Of a stretch of DNA of 54,285 nt, positions 42,845-51,823 are shown piece after piece. The position numbers and the translations under genes are program-made. Positions within the stretch are counted from its first letter, which is position 1, and each line of letters begins with the position of its first letter. Source of the DNA: Pseudomonadota bacterium (GTDB lineage: Bacteria; Pseudomonadota; Alphaproteobacteria; Rhizobiales; Beijerinckiaceae); contig JAJZGX010000004.1 of assembly GCA_021804825.1 (NCBI GenBank), positions 1 to 54,285 of the forward strand, given 5' to 3'. The notes beneath the pieces were generated by a model. That model had not been told where the DNA came from. It did not search any database and saw nothing but the letters and a program-made list of their open reading frames with translations.

Positions 42845-42886
42845 GACGCCACCTCCCATCTTTGCGGGGGTGGCGTCGTTTGTCTT
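42845..42886 (+). terminator. Terminator-like hairpin between binding-protein and permease genes
   Basis: GACGCCACCTCC pairs with GGGGGTGGCGTC over 12 pairs (one T-G), with a nine-base loop and GTTTGTCTT after it. It lies 20 bases past the binding-protein stop and about 70 before the permease start. Such hairpins allow partial read-through, so that binding protein is made in excess of the membrane parts. No other promoter is obvious for the permease. Confidence 0.75.
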
Positions 42887-42945
42887 GAGTGAAATCATGC
42901 GGTTGCGCGTGAATTGACCTTCGCGTTGAATATGATGGATCGCAG

Positions 42946-43815
42946 ATGGCCCAGCTTTTATTATTTGATATCTCGAACGGGCTGATCACCGGCGCGTTCT
43001 ACGCGCTCATGGCTTTGGGCCTGTCGATGATCCTGAATCTGTCCGGCGTCATCAACTTCGCTCATGGCGGGTTTCTGACGCTCGGGGCGTATTTCGCCTA
43101 TGTGCTGCAACAGAAGATCGGCTTTTTCGGTGCCTTGCTGATTGCCCCGATGATCACGGCGCTGCTTGGTCTGCTGGTCGAACGCGTGCTGATACGCCCG
43201 CTTTATGGCCGCGATCCGCTCTATTCGCTGCTCCTGACCTTTGGCCTTGCCTTCATTCTTGTAGATGGCGTGCGCATCATCTGGGGGCCGGGCTCGCCGC
43301 CCTATCAAGTGCCGGAATGGCTCACCAGCCCGCTGTCGTCGACCTATTTCTTTCTCACCGGTTACCGCGTCTTCATGGTGGTGCTGGTTGTGACGGCAGT
43401 GGCCGCGCTGTTTTACGTTCTGAACTATACCAAACTCGGATTGCGCATCCGGGCTGGCACCAAGGATCTCGAAACACTCTCGACGCTCGGCGTGAACACC
43501 CGCATCCTGCGCAACCTCAATTTTGGTCTCGGGATTTATCTCGCTGGCCTTGCGGGTGCGCTGGCAGCCGGGTTTTTGGGATTGAGCCCGGCGCTTGGCA
43601 CCGCGTTACTGATGCCAAGTTTCGTCGCCATCATCATTGGCGGCCTCGGATCACTGCTCGGAACCTTGCTGGGCGGCCTGCTAATCGGCGTCGCCGTGGG
43701 CTTGACGACGGTGTTTTACCCGGCGGCCAGCGAGGCGGTGATCTATGTGATGCTCGGCCTGGTGCTGGTGTTGCGCCCGCGCGGCCTGCTCGGGGAAGAG
43801 GGGAGGCTGCATTGA
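42946..43815 (+). CDS. HAAT ABC transporter permease 1 (LivH-type)
   Basis: A 289-residue integral membrane protein of the LivH family. Family motifs are ITGAFYALMALGLSMILNLSG and NFAHGGFLTLGAYFAYVL at the start, with FVAIIIGGLGSLLGTLLGGL near the end. It has about eight hydrophobic segments. It should form half of the transmembrane channel with the next gene. Its stop overlaps the TTG start of the second permease. Confidence 0.94.
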   Translation: MAQLLLFDISNGLITGAFYALMALGLSMILNLSGVINFAHGGFLTLGAYFAYVLQQKIGFFGALLIAPMITALLGLLVERVLIRPLYGRDPLYSLLLTFGLAFILVDGVRIIWGPGSPPYQVPEWLTSPLSSTYFFLTGYRVFMVVLVVTAVAALFYVLNYTKLGLRIRAGTKDLETLSTLGVNTRILRNLNFGLGIYLAGLAGALAAGFLGLSPALGTALLMPSFVAIIIGGLGSLLGTLLGGLLIGVAVGLTTVFYPAASEAVIYVMLGLVLVLRPRGLLGEEGRLH

Positions 43816-44762
43816 ACGGCCTCAAGCAACATTATGCCAAGATCATCGTCTGGGCGATTCTGCTGACGATCCCTTATTGGTTCACCTATATCGGTGGCTA
43901 TCTCGGCCTTGCCAATGAAATCGTCATTTATGCGCTGGCGGCGATGGCGTTGAACTTCCTGCTCGGCTTCACGGGCGTGCTGTCCTTCGGCCATGCGGCG
44001 TTCTTTGGGCTTGGTGCCTATGGCACGGCGTTGACCATCAAATTCCTGGTGCCGAGCACGCTGGTTGGCCTCGCGGTCGGCGTGCTGACCGCGACCGTTG
44101 CCGGCATGGTCATCGGGGCGCTGATCATCAAACGCCGCGGTGTGTATTTTGCCATGGCCACCATTGCCTTCGGGCAATTGTTCTTCTTCATTGCCAACCG
44201 CTGGAATTCAGTGACGGGCGGCGATGATGGCGTCGGCAACTGGCATCGGATGCCGATCAATCTCGGCTTCACGACCATCCCGCTGTTTCACAATTCGCTG
44301 GTCTATTATTATTTCACGCTGCTTCTGTTCGCGCTGGCGGTCGGCGCCATGGGGCTGCTGCTCGATGGCCCGTTTGGGCGCAGCCTTATGGCGATCCGCG
44401 AAAACGAGCGGCGTGCGCGCTTTCTCGGCATCAATATCGAGCTTCACGTCTGGATATCCTTCGTGATTTCCACCGCGATTTGCGGGTTGGCGGGCGGGAT
44501 GCTGGCATTGCTCGACAATTTCGTGAACCCGCGAGATTTGCGCTTCGATCTTTCCGGCGTTCTGGTCGTCATGGCGGTCATGGGGGGCATGCGTTCCTTC
44601 TGGGGGCCTTTGCTCGGCGCGGCGATTTTCCAGTGGCTGCGGGAAGTGTTGAGCAGCCATACGCCGAACTGGCAGACCTATATCGGCATCGTGTTCGTGC
44701 TGGTGGTGCTGTTTTTCCGACGCGGCATTTTGGGCTTCAAATTATCGACGGTGAAATCATGA
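43812..44762 (+). CDS. HAAT ABC transporter permease 2 (LivM-type)
   Basis: A 316-residue membrane protein of the LivM family. It has IVIYALAAMALNFLLGFTG and LSFGHAAFFGLGAYG, the defining motif, and later AIRENERRARFLGIN, the coupling helix that contacts the ATPase. The start is a TTG that overlaps the previous stop (TTGA); it gives the family N-terminus and no ATG does so. The stop overlaps the next gene (ATGA). Confidence 0.93.
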   Translation: MNGLKQHYAKIIVWAILLTIPYWFTYIGGYLGLANEIVIYALAAMALNFLLGFTGVLSFGHAAFFGLGAYGTALTIKFLVPSTLVGLAVGVLTATVAGMVIGALIIKRRGVYFAMATIAFGQLFFFIANRWNSVTGGDDGVGNWHRMPINLGFTTIPLFHNSLVYYYFTLLLFALAVGAMGLLLDGPFGRSLMAIRENERRARFLGINIELHVWISFVISTAICGLAGGMLALLDNFVNPRDLRFDLSGVLVVMAVMGGMRSFWGPLLGAAIFQWLREVLSSHTPNWQTYIGIVFVLVVLFFRRGILGFKLSTVKS

Positions 44763-45529
44763 GCCTGCTGCAGATCGATCATGTCTCGCGCCATTTCGGC
44801 AAGCTGATTGCTGTCAATGATGTGTCACTTAACGTCGAGCCCGGTGAATTGCGGGCGATCATCGGCCCCAATGGCGCAGGCAAGACCACATTCTTCAACA
44901 TGATCAGCGGCTTTTTCCCGCCGACTTCCGGCACAATCAGCTTTGATGGCGAAAACATCACCAAGTTGACGCCGGAACAGCGGGTGGCGCGCGGCATGGC
45001 CCGCACCTTTCAGATCACCGAGATTTTTCCGGAACTCAACGTGGCCGGCAATCTGCGCATTGCGGTGGAAAGCGCCGCCGGGTTTCGCATGAAGCCCTGG
45101 CTCAATGGCGCGGAAAAAAAGCTGGTTGCAGATCGCATCGATGAATTGCTGACGCTGGGCAATCTGACGACGAGCGCCCATGATGAAGTGGGCGCGCTCT
45201 CGCACGGCGACCAGCGCGCGGTCGAGATCATGATGGCGATGGCGCTGCGGCCGAAAATTCTGCTGCTGGACGAGCCTGCCGCCGGCATGGGTGATCAGGA
45301 GACCTATGATGTCTCGCGGCTGATCCGCCGCGTGCACCGCGAACAGAAACTTACCATCATGCTGGTCGAACACGATATGCGCGTGGTGTTCAACCTCGCT
45401 GATCGCATCATGGTGCTGGCCGAAGGCGCGTTGCTGGCCGAAGGCACCCCCGATGAGATCGCCCAAAGCGACGTGGTGCAACAGGCCTACCTCGGTAAAG
45501 AAGCCGATCTTGGAAAAGAAGCCGCATGA
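44759..45529 (+). CDS. HAAT ABC transporter ATP-binding protein 1 (LivG-type)
   Basis: A 256-residue ABC ATPase of the LivG family. It has Walker A (GPNGAGKTT), the LivG-type ARTFQITEIFPELNV Q-loop, a signature reading LSHGDQRAVEI, Walker B (ILLLDEPAAGM) and the switch histidine (LVEHDM). The second signature residue is His rather than the common Ser-Gly pair, as seen in many LivG proteins. It overlaps both neighbours by four bases. Confidence 0.94.
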   Translation: MSLLQIDHVSRHFGKLIAVNDVSLNVEPGELRAIIGPNGAGKTTFFNMISGFFPPTSGTISFDGENITKLTPEQRVARGMARTFQITEIFPELNVAGNLRIAVESAAGFRMKPWLNGAEKKLVADRIDELLTLGNLTTSAHDEVGALSHGDQRAVEIMMAMALRPKILLLDEPAAGMGDQETYDVSRLIRRVHREQKLTIMLVEHDMRVVFNLADRIMVLAEGALLAEGTPDEIAQSDVVQQAYLGKEADLGKEAA

Positions 45530-46245
45530 CTCCTCTGATAGCTACTGGCCTCAATACCTTTTACGGCAAAAGCCACATATTGCACGGCGTCGGACTCGAA
45601 CTTCATGAGGGCGAGATTGTCGCGCTGCTCGGGCGCAATGGTGCCGGTAAAACCACCACCATCCGCTCGTTGATGGGGCTGACCCCGCCCAAAAGCGGCA
45701 CGGTCAAGTTTTTCGATAAGGACACGACGCATCTGCCGACCTTCAAACTGGCGGCGCTCGGGGTCGGCTATGTGCCGGAAGGACGGCGCATTTTCACCAA
45801 CCTGACGGTCGAGGAAAACCTCAAGGTGCCGGATGGCCTGCCCGGCCCTTGGGATATTGCGCGCGTCTACAAGCTGTTTCCGCGCCTTGCCGAGCGCAAG
45901 GGCAACAAGGGCAGTCAGCTTTCGGGGGGCGAGCAGGAGATGCTGTCGATCTCGCGGGCGCTGCTGCTCAATCCGAAATTGCTGATGCTGGACGAGCCTT
46001 CGCAGGGGCTGGCACCGCTCATCGTCGAGGAAGTGTTCCGGATTGTCGTTGCGGCGCGTGCCGAGGGCATGTCGGTGCTGCTGGTCGAACAGAATGTGCG
46101 CGCCGCTGTCGCCATTGCCGACCGCGCCTATGTGCTGGAAGACGGCAAGATGGTTTACGAAGGTAATGCCGCCGAATTTGGCCGTGATGAGGAGCGCGTG
46201 CGCGAACTCGCCGGGGCCAGCGCCGCCAAGTGGAATCTTGATTAA
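45526..46245 (+). CDS. HAAT ABC transporter ATP-binding protein 2 (LivF-type)
   Basis: A 239-residue ABC ATPase of the LivF family. Walker A is GRNGAGKTT, the Q-loop region is GYVPEGRRIFTNLTV, the signature is LSGGEQEML, Walker B is LLMLDEPSQGLAPL and the switch region is LVEQNV, all typical of LivF. It closes the operon. A 167-base gap separates it from a convergent binding-protein gene; I see no convincing terminator there, only a weak imperfect stem near 46360. Confidence 0.94.
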   Translation: MTPLIATGLNTFYGKSHILHGVGLELHEGEIVALLGRNGAGKTTTIRSLMGLTPPKSGTVKFFDKDTTHLPTFKLAALGVGYVPEGRRIFTNLTVEENLKVPDGLPGPWDIARVYKLFPRLAERKGNKGSQLSGGEQEMLSISRALLLNPKLLMLDEPSQGLAPLIVEEVFRIVVAARAEGMSVLLVEQNVRAAVAIADRAYVLEDGKMVYEGNAAEFGRDEERVRELAGASAAKWNLD

Positions 46246-46412
46246 AGCAAGCGCCGGGATGCGGGCGCTCGGGCTTAGCGTGGCGCGCGATAAAACCCGT
46301 GCGGCGCGCGGCTGCTGACGATCAAGACCCAAGCCCTTGCCGCCAAAGACCGCAAGCCCTGTTGGCATGTGCTGCCACAAGGCTTGTTGCCGCGAATATC
46401 CCGGCCTTCGCC

Positions 46413-47405
46413 TTACTTGCTGCCTTTCCAGGCTTTGAAGCCGTAGGATTCGAATATCTTCAAGGCAGGCGGACTGGCGAGGAATTGCGCCCACAACAGC
46501 CCGGCGTCGGGATGCGCGGCGCCTTTGACAACGGCGCTGGCGTAAATGGCTGTGGTGTTCTGCGCAGCGGGAATATCGACATGGCCAATGGCATGGCCCA
46601 CCTGCTCCTGGAAAATCGCTTCAGATTTCCAGGTCACGCCAGCATCGGCCAGCCCCTGCATCAGGTAGAGCGGTGTCTGGCGGTGATGGACATGGGTGAG
46701 AATGGTGGCACCGCTTTTGACCTTGGCGCCATAAACTTCATCGGACAAGGCTTGCCCGCCAGCCTTGACCAGCGAGGCCTTGATCTGGCGCGCCACACCT
46801 TCCCAGGCCGGGTTCGGCATGGACAGGCGCACATTCGCCCGGCCAAGATCGGTCAGCGTCGCGATATGTGCCGGATTGCCCTTGTCGATCATGATGGTCA
46901 GGTCATTGGTGACATAGGGAATGGCCTTGCCGGTCAGTATCCCCGACTTGATGGCGGCATTGACCTTTTTCAGCCCTGCGGCGAACACATCAGGCTTGAC
47001 GGTCATGGTGAAATTGCCGAGCGTGATGGTGCCGCCTGCCTTCATCTGGCGCAGCAGAATGCCGGGCGGCAGGGTTTCGTAAAACACCCGGCCCTTGAAG
47101 GCCGGATGGGCTTGCGTGAACTGCGCCACCAGCGGCGCCATCGCGAAATAGTAATTTCCAGCGACAAAGACCACCAGTTTCGCACCGGCAGGATTGCCAT
47201 GGAAGTCGGCCAGCACGTTCACTTCCGGCACGGTGAAGGGCAGGCCCTTGTCGGTGGCGGGGGCATTGGCGCCGTTCTGCCAAGGCGGAAACATCGCGCC
47301 GCGATAATGTGGCGCGCCAGGCGTTGCAGCTTGGCTTGAACCCAGTCCCAAGCTCACGAATGCAGCCACCAGCGCTAAACATGATCCATTATGTCCGCGT
47401 GACAT
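46413..47405 (-). CDS. Orphan periplasmic substrate-binding protein (ModA-like fold)
   Basis: A 330-residue exported protein with a signal peptide (LALVAAFVSLGLGSSQA). The body fits the type II periplasmic binding fold related to molybdate-binding proteins: KLVVFVAGNYYFAMAPLVAQF at the start and LTIMIDKGNPAHIATLTDLG in the middle, the latter like the hinge region of ModA-type proteins. No permease or ATPase of that family is adjacent, so its partner and ligand are unknown. GGGGAGAG lies just before the ATG. It converges on the HAAT operon. Confidence 0.75.
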   Translation of the reverse strand: MSRGHNGSCLALVAAFVSLGLGSSQAATPGAPHYRGAMFPPWQNGANAPATDKGLPFTVPEVNVLADFHGNPAGAKLVVFVAGNYYFAMAPLVAQFTQAHPAFKGRVFYETLPPGILLRQMKAGGTITLGNFTMTVKPDVFAAGLKKVNAAIKSGILTGKAIPYVTNDLTIMIDKGNPAHIATLTDLGRANVRLSMPNPAWEGVARQIKASLVKAGGQALSDEVYGAKVKSGATILTHVHHRQTPLYLMQGLADAGVTWKSEAIFQEQVGHAIGHVDIPAAQNTTAIYASAVVKGAAHPDAGLLWAQFLASPPALKIFESYGFKAWKGSK

Positions 47406-47512
47406 GTGTCTCTCCCCAAGGTGATTTTCTGTTGAATCTACAAGGGCATATTAGCGAACAATAATCTACGAAGATCAACCGCAATTTCGGTGCCGCGCGA
47501 CATTTCGCAAAT

Positions 47513-48985
47513 CTAGCGAAACGGCGGTTCGTCGAAACTGCGCAATTTGCGCGAATGCAGGCCGGTGCGGTTGGCGCGCAGAATATCGAGCGTGGCAAGA
47601 CCAATGCGCAGATGTTCACTGACGGCGCGCTCATAAAAGGCATTGGCCGCACCCGGCAGCTTGATTTCGCCATGCAGCGGCTTGTCGGAGACGCAGAGCA
47701 AGGTGCCATAGGGCACGCGCAGCCGATAACCTTGCGCCGCGATGGTGCCCGATTCCATATCGACCGCGATGGCGCGCGACTGGTTGATGCGGCGACGCTC
47801 CTGACTGAAACGCAATTCCCAATTGCGGTCGCCGTAGGTGACAACGGTGCCGGTGCGCAGGCGCTGCTTCAGGGCTTCGCCATGATCTCCCGTCACTTGC
47901 GCGGCAGCCTGTTGCAACGCAACCTGAACCTCGGCCAGGGCCGGAACGGGGACGCCAGACGGCAATAGCGCGTCCAATATATGATCTTCGCGCAAATAAG
48001 CATGGGCGAGCACGTAATCGCCAATGTGCTGGGATTGGCGCAGCCCGCCGCAATGGCCCACCATCAGCCAGCAATGCGGACGCAGCACCGCGAGATGATC
48101 AGTGATATTCTTGGCATTGGCGGGGCCGACGCCGATGTTGATCAGGCTCACGCCCTGCCCATCCTCACGCAGCACATGATAGGCCGGCATCTGCCAGCGC
48201 GTCGAGGCCAGTTGGGCGATGGTGCGCTTGGCAAGGCGCGGCGGCGTTTGGGCGTCAATGCTGGTATTACCCGGCAAAATCATGCGCTTGCAGGCACCGC
48301 TGCACACCTGCTCAAGGCCCCATTCCAGGAACTGGTCGACATAGCGATGGTAATTGGTCAGCAAGATCCACGGCTGTATCGCCCGCCAGTCACCGCCGGT
48401 GTAATGCTGCAACCGCTTCAGCGAATAATCGACGCGCACCGCATCAAACAGCGCCAGGGGATGCACGCCGCCGGGTGGCACATCAAAGGCGCAATCGGCG
48501 ATCTCGTCGCCAATGTCGGCAAGATTGGGCACCGGAAACAGCCGCGCCAGCGCGCCGGCCTCGGCGCCGTCGCTGCCGCGGTCAAGGCCATCTTCCAGCA
48601 CATAGGGATAGGGGATTTCCTGCTGGCTGGGGCCGATCTCGATCCTGGCGGCAAATTCGCGGGTCAGCGGATTCAGCTGCTCAAGCAGATAGGTTTCAAA
48701 AACCGCCGGATGCGTCACCGTGGTGGCATAGACGCCGGGTGACTGGAACTTGGCAAAGGCACGGCGGTTGTCGGGCTGTGGTGATTGCGCCGTATAGGTG
48801 ACGCGCAGCTGCGGGTAAACAAAGGCGGCGCGCTCTGCGGCGCTGGGGCCTTCGCCGGTTTCGAAGAAGCGCGTGAGCGCGGCGCGCTCGGCCGCAACCG
48901 CGTGGCCGTAGAGCGCCGTCAGCCCGATGACGGCGGCCTCGGGCGATTCGCAGGTTACAAAGGCTCTGGCGTCATGATTCGACAT
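47513..48985 (-). CDS. amn: AMP nucleosidase
   Basis: A 490-residue enzyme that splits AMP to adenine and ribose 5-phosphate, adjusting adenylate pools. The N-terminal regulatory domain includes AYLREDHI-type and LRVTYTAQSPQPDNRRAFAK segments. The catalytic domain, related to nucleoside phosphorylases, has INIGVGPANAKNITDHLA, LMVGHCGGLRQSQHIGDYVL and AVDMESGTIAAQGYRLRVPY. Length matches the family. The ATG at 48985 is clear. It stands alone, with 107 bases behind it and 137 before the next gene. Confidence 0.95.
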   Translation of the reverse strand: MSNHDARAFVTCESPEAAVIGLTALYGHAVAAERAALTRFFETGEGPSAAERAAFVYPQLRVTYTAQSPQPDNRRAFAKFQSPGVYATTVTHPAVFETYLLEQLNPLTREFAARIEIGPSQQEIPYPYVLEDGLDRGSDGAEAGALARLFPVPNLADIGDEIADCAFDVPPGGVHPLALFDAVRVDYSLKRLQHYTGGDWRAIQPWILLTNYHRYVDQFLEWGLEQVCSGACKRMILPGNTSIDAQTPPRLAKRTIAQLASTRWQMPAYHVLREDGQGVSLINIGVGPANAKNITDHLAVLRPHCWLMVGHCGGLRQSQHIGDYVLAHAYLREDHILDALLPSGVPVPALAEVQVALQQAAAQVTGDHGEALKQRLRTGTVVTYGDRNWELRFSQERRRINQSRAIAVDMESGTIAAQGYRLRVPYGTLLCVSDKPLHGEIKLPGAANAFYERAVSEHLRIGLATLDILRANRTGLHSRKLRSFDEPPFR

Positions 48986-49122
48986 GGCCTTGACTTTGCC
49001 GGATGCGGCGCGGTCTGTCCATAAGGCCGGGTTGTAGGCGCGCGGTAATCCGGCCTTGCCTTGCCTGATGGTGCAAGTATGATGACGGTGTCTTGAAATT
49101 TGAACTTCTGGTGAGGCAGGCC

Positions 49123-49410
49123 ATGGTGAAGTCGCTTGAGGAAGTGGTCGAGCAGACCGTCAGGCAGCATCTGCAAGGCACCACGATCGACGCCATCACC
49201 GTGCAACCCGACGAGGGCAGCGACGGCGACCCCGTTTTGTGGATCACGGTGGTTATTTCGTCAGACATGGGCGCCATCGACCCCAGAAGGCTGACGAGCA
49301 TGGGCCGTATCATGCGTCCTGAGCTGGAAGACTTGGGCGAACCCGGCTTTCCGATTTTCCGGTTTATCAGCAAGCGTGATTATAAGCGGCTGAAACATGA
49401 AGCCGCTTGA
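49123..49410 (+). CDS. Small protein paired with a HEPN-type gene, unknown function
   Basis: A 95-residue protein beginning MVKSLEEVVEQTVRQHLQ and continuing IDAITVQPDEGSDGDPVLWI, with alternating helix and strand character. From memory, similar small proteins occur next to HEPN-domain genes in Hyphomicrobiales, but the family has no named function that I can assign. The ATG at 49123 has GAGG upstream; a TTG at 49093 would add ten residues. Its end overlaps the following HEPN-type frame by 14 bases, the arrangement of a coupled two-gene module such as toxin-antitoxin pairs. That role is inference. Confidence 0.65.
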   Translation: MVKSLEEVVEQTVRQHLQGTTIDAITVQPDEGSDGDPVLWITVVISSDMGAIDPRRLTSMGRIMRPELEDLGEPGFPIFRFISKRDYKRLKHEAA

Positions 49411-49913
49411 CCTGATCGAGACTGCCAGAATTCTCATCGAGTCATTCAAGGGCAAGCCCTCGCAAGCCAGCCTGCGAAGGGCCATGAGTTCAGCCTATTA
49501 TGCAATGTTCCATTGTCTGGCTGGAAACTGTGCTGATATGCTGGTTGGCAAGACGAAAAAGCCAACGAAGTGAGCCTGCCTGGCGTCAGACGTATCCAGC
49601 CCTGGAGCACGGTTCCGCCAGATCTGCATGCGATGATAAAGTGCTGATCAAAAAATTTCCGCAGACCATTCAGGACTTTGCAGGCCATTTTGGTGAAATG
49701 CAGGAGAAAAGACATTCTGCCGATTATGACCCCGCGTTCCGCCTCACCAAATCGGAATTAATGGCCGAAATCGAGAAAACCACGAGTGCGATCTCTGATT
49801 TTGAGGATGCTTCGCCCAAAGACCGGAGAGCCTTTGCGGTTTTTGTCTTGTTCAAGAGGCGGCCTGAATCGAAAACCAATGCTTCTGCCGGTGGGTTCAA
49901 GAAGCGGCGTTAG
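49397..49913 (+). pseudogene. HEPN-like domain gene broken by a frameshift
   Basis: The first part reads MKPLDLIETARILIESFKG and LRRAMSSAYYAMFHCLAG, the pattern of HEPN-type proteins, then stops at 49573. The rest continues in another frame: EPAWRQTYPALEHGSARSAC, then EKRHSADYDPAF and ASPKDRRAFAVFVLF. Together they make one protein of about 170 residues. Moving from one frame to the other needs the skip of one base near 49545-49573, where there is a run of five A. It may be a true mutation or a sequencing error. It overlaps the small upstream gene. Confidence 0.7.
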
Positions 49914-50014
49914 CTGCGTGCCTCACATCCTGTTCGCAACGGATGACTCGCGGTTTGCCGCTTGGCGATCACGGTGTTATGGGACGAACCTTCAACTGCA
50001 ATGGGGAAGCCATA

Positions 50015-50302
50015 ATGTCGGTGGATCAGGAGACGGTGCGTCGCATCGCGCGGCTGGCGCGCTTGTCTTTGAGCGAGGCCGATGTCGCGCCGCTCCAGGG
50101 CGAACTCAACGCCATTCTCAAATTTGTCGAGGCGCTCGAGAGCGTCAATGTCGATGGCATCGAGCCCATGACCTCGGTCATGCCGATGAAGCTGCGGTTG
50201 CGTGCTGATGAGGTGAATGACGGCGAAAATGTTGCCGCAGTCACCATAAACGCCCCGCAGAGTGAGGATGGGTTTTTTCTGGTGCCGAAAGTGGTGGAAT
50301 GA
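50015..50302 (+). CDS. gatC: Asp/Glu-tRNA amidotransferase subunit GatC
   Basis: A 95-residue subunit that stabilises GatA and GatB in the complex converting Glu-tRNA(Gln) to Gln-tRNA(Gln). It opens [20 protein letters not shown], with [20 protein letters not shown] and [16 protein letters not shown], all standard GatC motifs. The ATG at 50015 gives the family start. It is followed five bases later by gatA. A gatB gene is not in the window. Confidence 0.96.
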   Translation: MSVDQETVRRIARLARLSLSEADVAPLQGELNAILKFVEALESVNVDGIEPMTSVMPMKLRLRADEVNDGENVAAVTINAPQSEDGFFLVPKVVE

Positions 50303-50306
50303 TCTG

Positions 50307-51794
50307 ATGGCGAAGCTCGATCTCAACAATTTGACGCTGGCAGGTGCACGCGATGCGCTGCGCGCCAAGGATTTCACCGCGCTGGAACTGACTGAGGCGC
50401 ATCTTGAGGCGATGGAACAGGCCCGCGCGCTCAATGCCTTCATTGTCGAAACGCCCGATCAGGCCCGCGCCATGGCCAAAGCCGCCGATGCGAGGCTGGC
50501 CAAGGGCGAGGCTGGCCCACTCGAGGGCATTCCGCTTGGCATCAAGGACCTTTACTGCACGCAAGGGGTCGCGACGACGGCCGGAAGTCATATCCTTGAA
50601 GGCTTTGTGCCGCAGTATGAATCCACGGTTTCGAGCCAGCTCTGGCGCGATGGCGCGGTGATGCTGGGCAAGCTCAATCTTGATGAATTTGCCATGGGGT
50701 CGTCCAACGAGACCTCGCATTTCGGCCCGGTCACTTCGCCGTGGCGCAGGCAGGGCTCCAATGTCGCGCTGGTGCCCGGCGGCTCGTCGGGCGGCTCGGC
50801 AGCGGCGGTGGCGGCGCGCCTTTGCCTCGGGGCGACGGCGACCGACACCGGGGGCTCGATCCGCCAACCTGCAGCCTTCACCGGGACGGTGGGCATCAAG
50901 CCAACCTATGGCCGTTGCTCGCGCTGGGGCATTGTCGCCTTCGCCTCCTCGCTGGATCAGGCCGGGCCGATCGCCCGCGACGTGCGTGATACCGCCATTC
51001 TGCTGCGCTCCATGGCCGGGTTCGACCCCAAGGATTCGACCAGCGTCGATCGCCCGGTGCCTGATTATGAGGCTGCGCTCGGGCACTCGATCAAGGGCAA
51101 AACCATTGGCATTCCCAAGGAATATCGGGTTGATGGCATGTCGCCCGATATCGAGGCTTTGTGGCAACAGGGTATTGCCTGGCTGCGGGCGGCTGGCGCC
51201 AAAATCGTCGATATTACACTGCCCCATACTGCCCATGCCTTGCCGGCCTATTATATTGTGGCTCCGGCAGAGGCTTCCTCCAACCTCGCGCGCTATGATG
51301 GCGTGCGCTATGGGCTGCGTGAGCAAGGCCGTGATATTATTGACATGTATGAGAAAACCAGAGCCGCTGGTTTCGGAAAAGAAGTGCGCCGCCGCATCAT
51401 GATCGGCACTTACGTGCTGTCAGCAGGCTATTATGACGCCTATTATCTGCGCGCACAGAAAATCCGCACCCTGATCAAACGCGATTTCGAGCAGGCTTTC
51501 GCGGCAGGCGTGGATGCCATTTTGACACCGGCCACGCCTACGGCGGCTTTTGGCATAGGTGAAAAGGGCGCGGCTGACCCCATTGAAATGTATCTCAATG
51601 ACGTGTTCACCGTCACCGTCAACATGGCAGGTCTGCCGGGCCTTGTTGTGCCGGCCGGAATTTCCGCCGAGGGGTTGCCGCTCGGTCTGCAACTCATCGG
51701 ACGGCCATTCGAGGAAGAAACGCTGTTCACGCTGGCGCAGGTGATTGAAGATGCGGCCCCGAAAGTGACCCTGCCGGAAGCCTGGTGGGGATGA
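50307..51794 (+). CDS. gatA: Asp/Glu-tRNA amidotransferase subunit GatA
   Basis: A 495-residue amidase-signature enzyme, the ammonia-producing subunit of GatCAB. The catalytic lysine is in [15 protein letters not shown] and the Ser-cis-Ser pair is in [20 protein letters not shown] followed by [13 protein letters not shown]. The family motif [13 protein letters not shown] is present, and the C-terminus has [15 protein letters not shown]. Length is normal. It is co-transcribed with gatC. It ends 29 bases from the convergent tolB. Confidence 0.97.
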   Translation: MAKLDLNNLTLAGARDALRAKDFTALELTEAHLEAMEQARALNAFIVETPDQARAMAKAADARLAKGEAGPLEGIPLGIKDLYCTQGVATTAGSHILEGFVPQYESTVSSQLWRDGAVMLGKLNLDEFAMGSSNETSHFGPVTSPWRRQGSNVALVPGGSSGGSAAAVAARLCLGATATDTGGSIRQPAAFTGTVGIKPTYGRCSRWGIVAFASSLDQAGPIARDVRDTAILLRSMAGFDPKDSTSVDRPVPDYEAALGHSIKGKTIGIPKEYRVDGMSPDIEALWQQGIAWLRAAGAKIVDITLPHTAHALPAYYIVAPAEASSNLARYDGVRYGLREQGRDIIDMYEKTRAAGFGKEVRRRIMIGTYVLSAGYYDAYYLRAQKIRTLIKRDFEQAFAAGVDAILTPATPTAAFGIGEKGAADPIEMYLNDVFTVTVNMAGLPGLVVPAGISAEGLPLGLQLIGRPFEEETLFTLAQVIEDAAPKVTLPEAWWG

Positions 51795-51823
51795 GGGGCG
51801 GTGCGGTCGGAGCCGAGGGAGGC

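Noticed and set aside
46350-46390. Possible terminator stem between the convergent HAAT operon and the orphan binding protein
   Set aside because: AAGCC/GGCTT and GGCA/TGCC arms are interrupted by mismatches and no T-run follows, so support is too weak to list.
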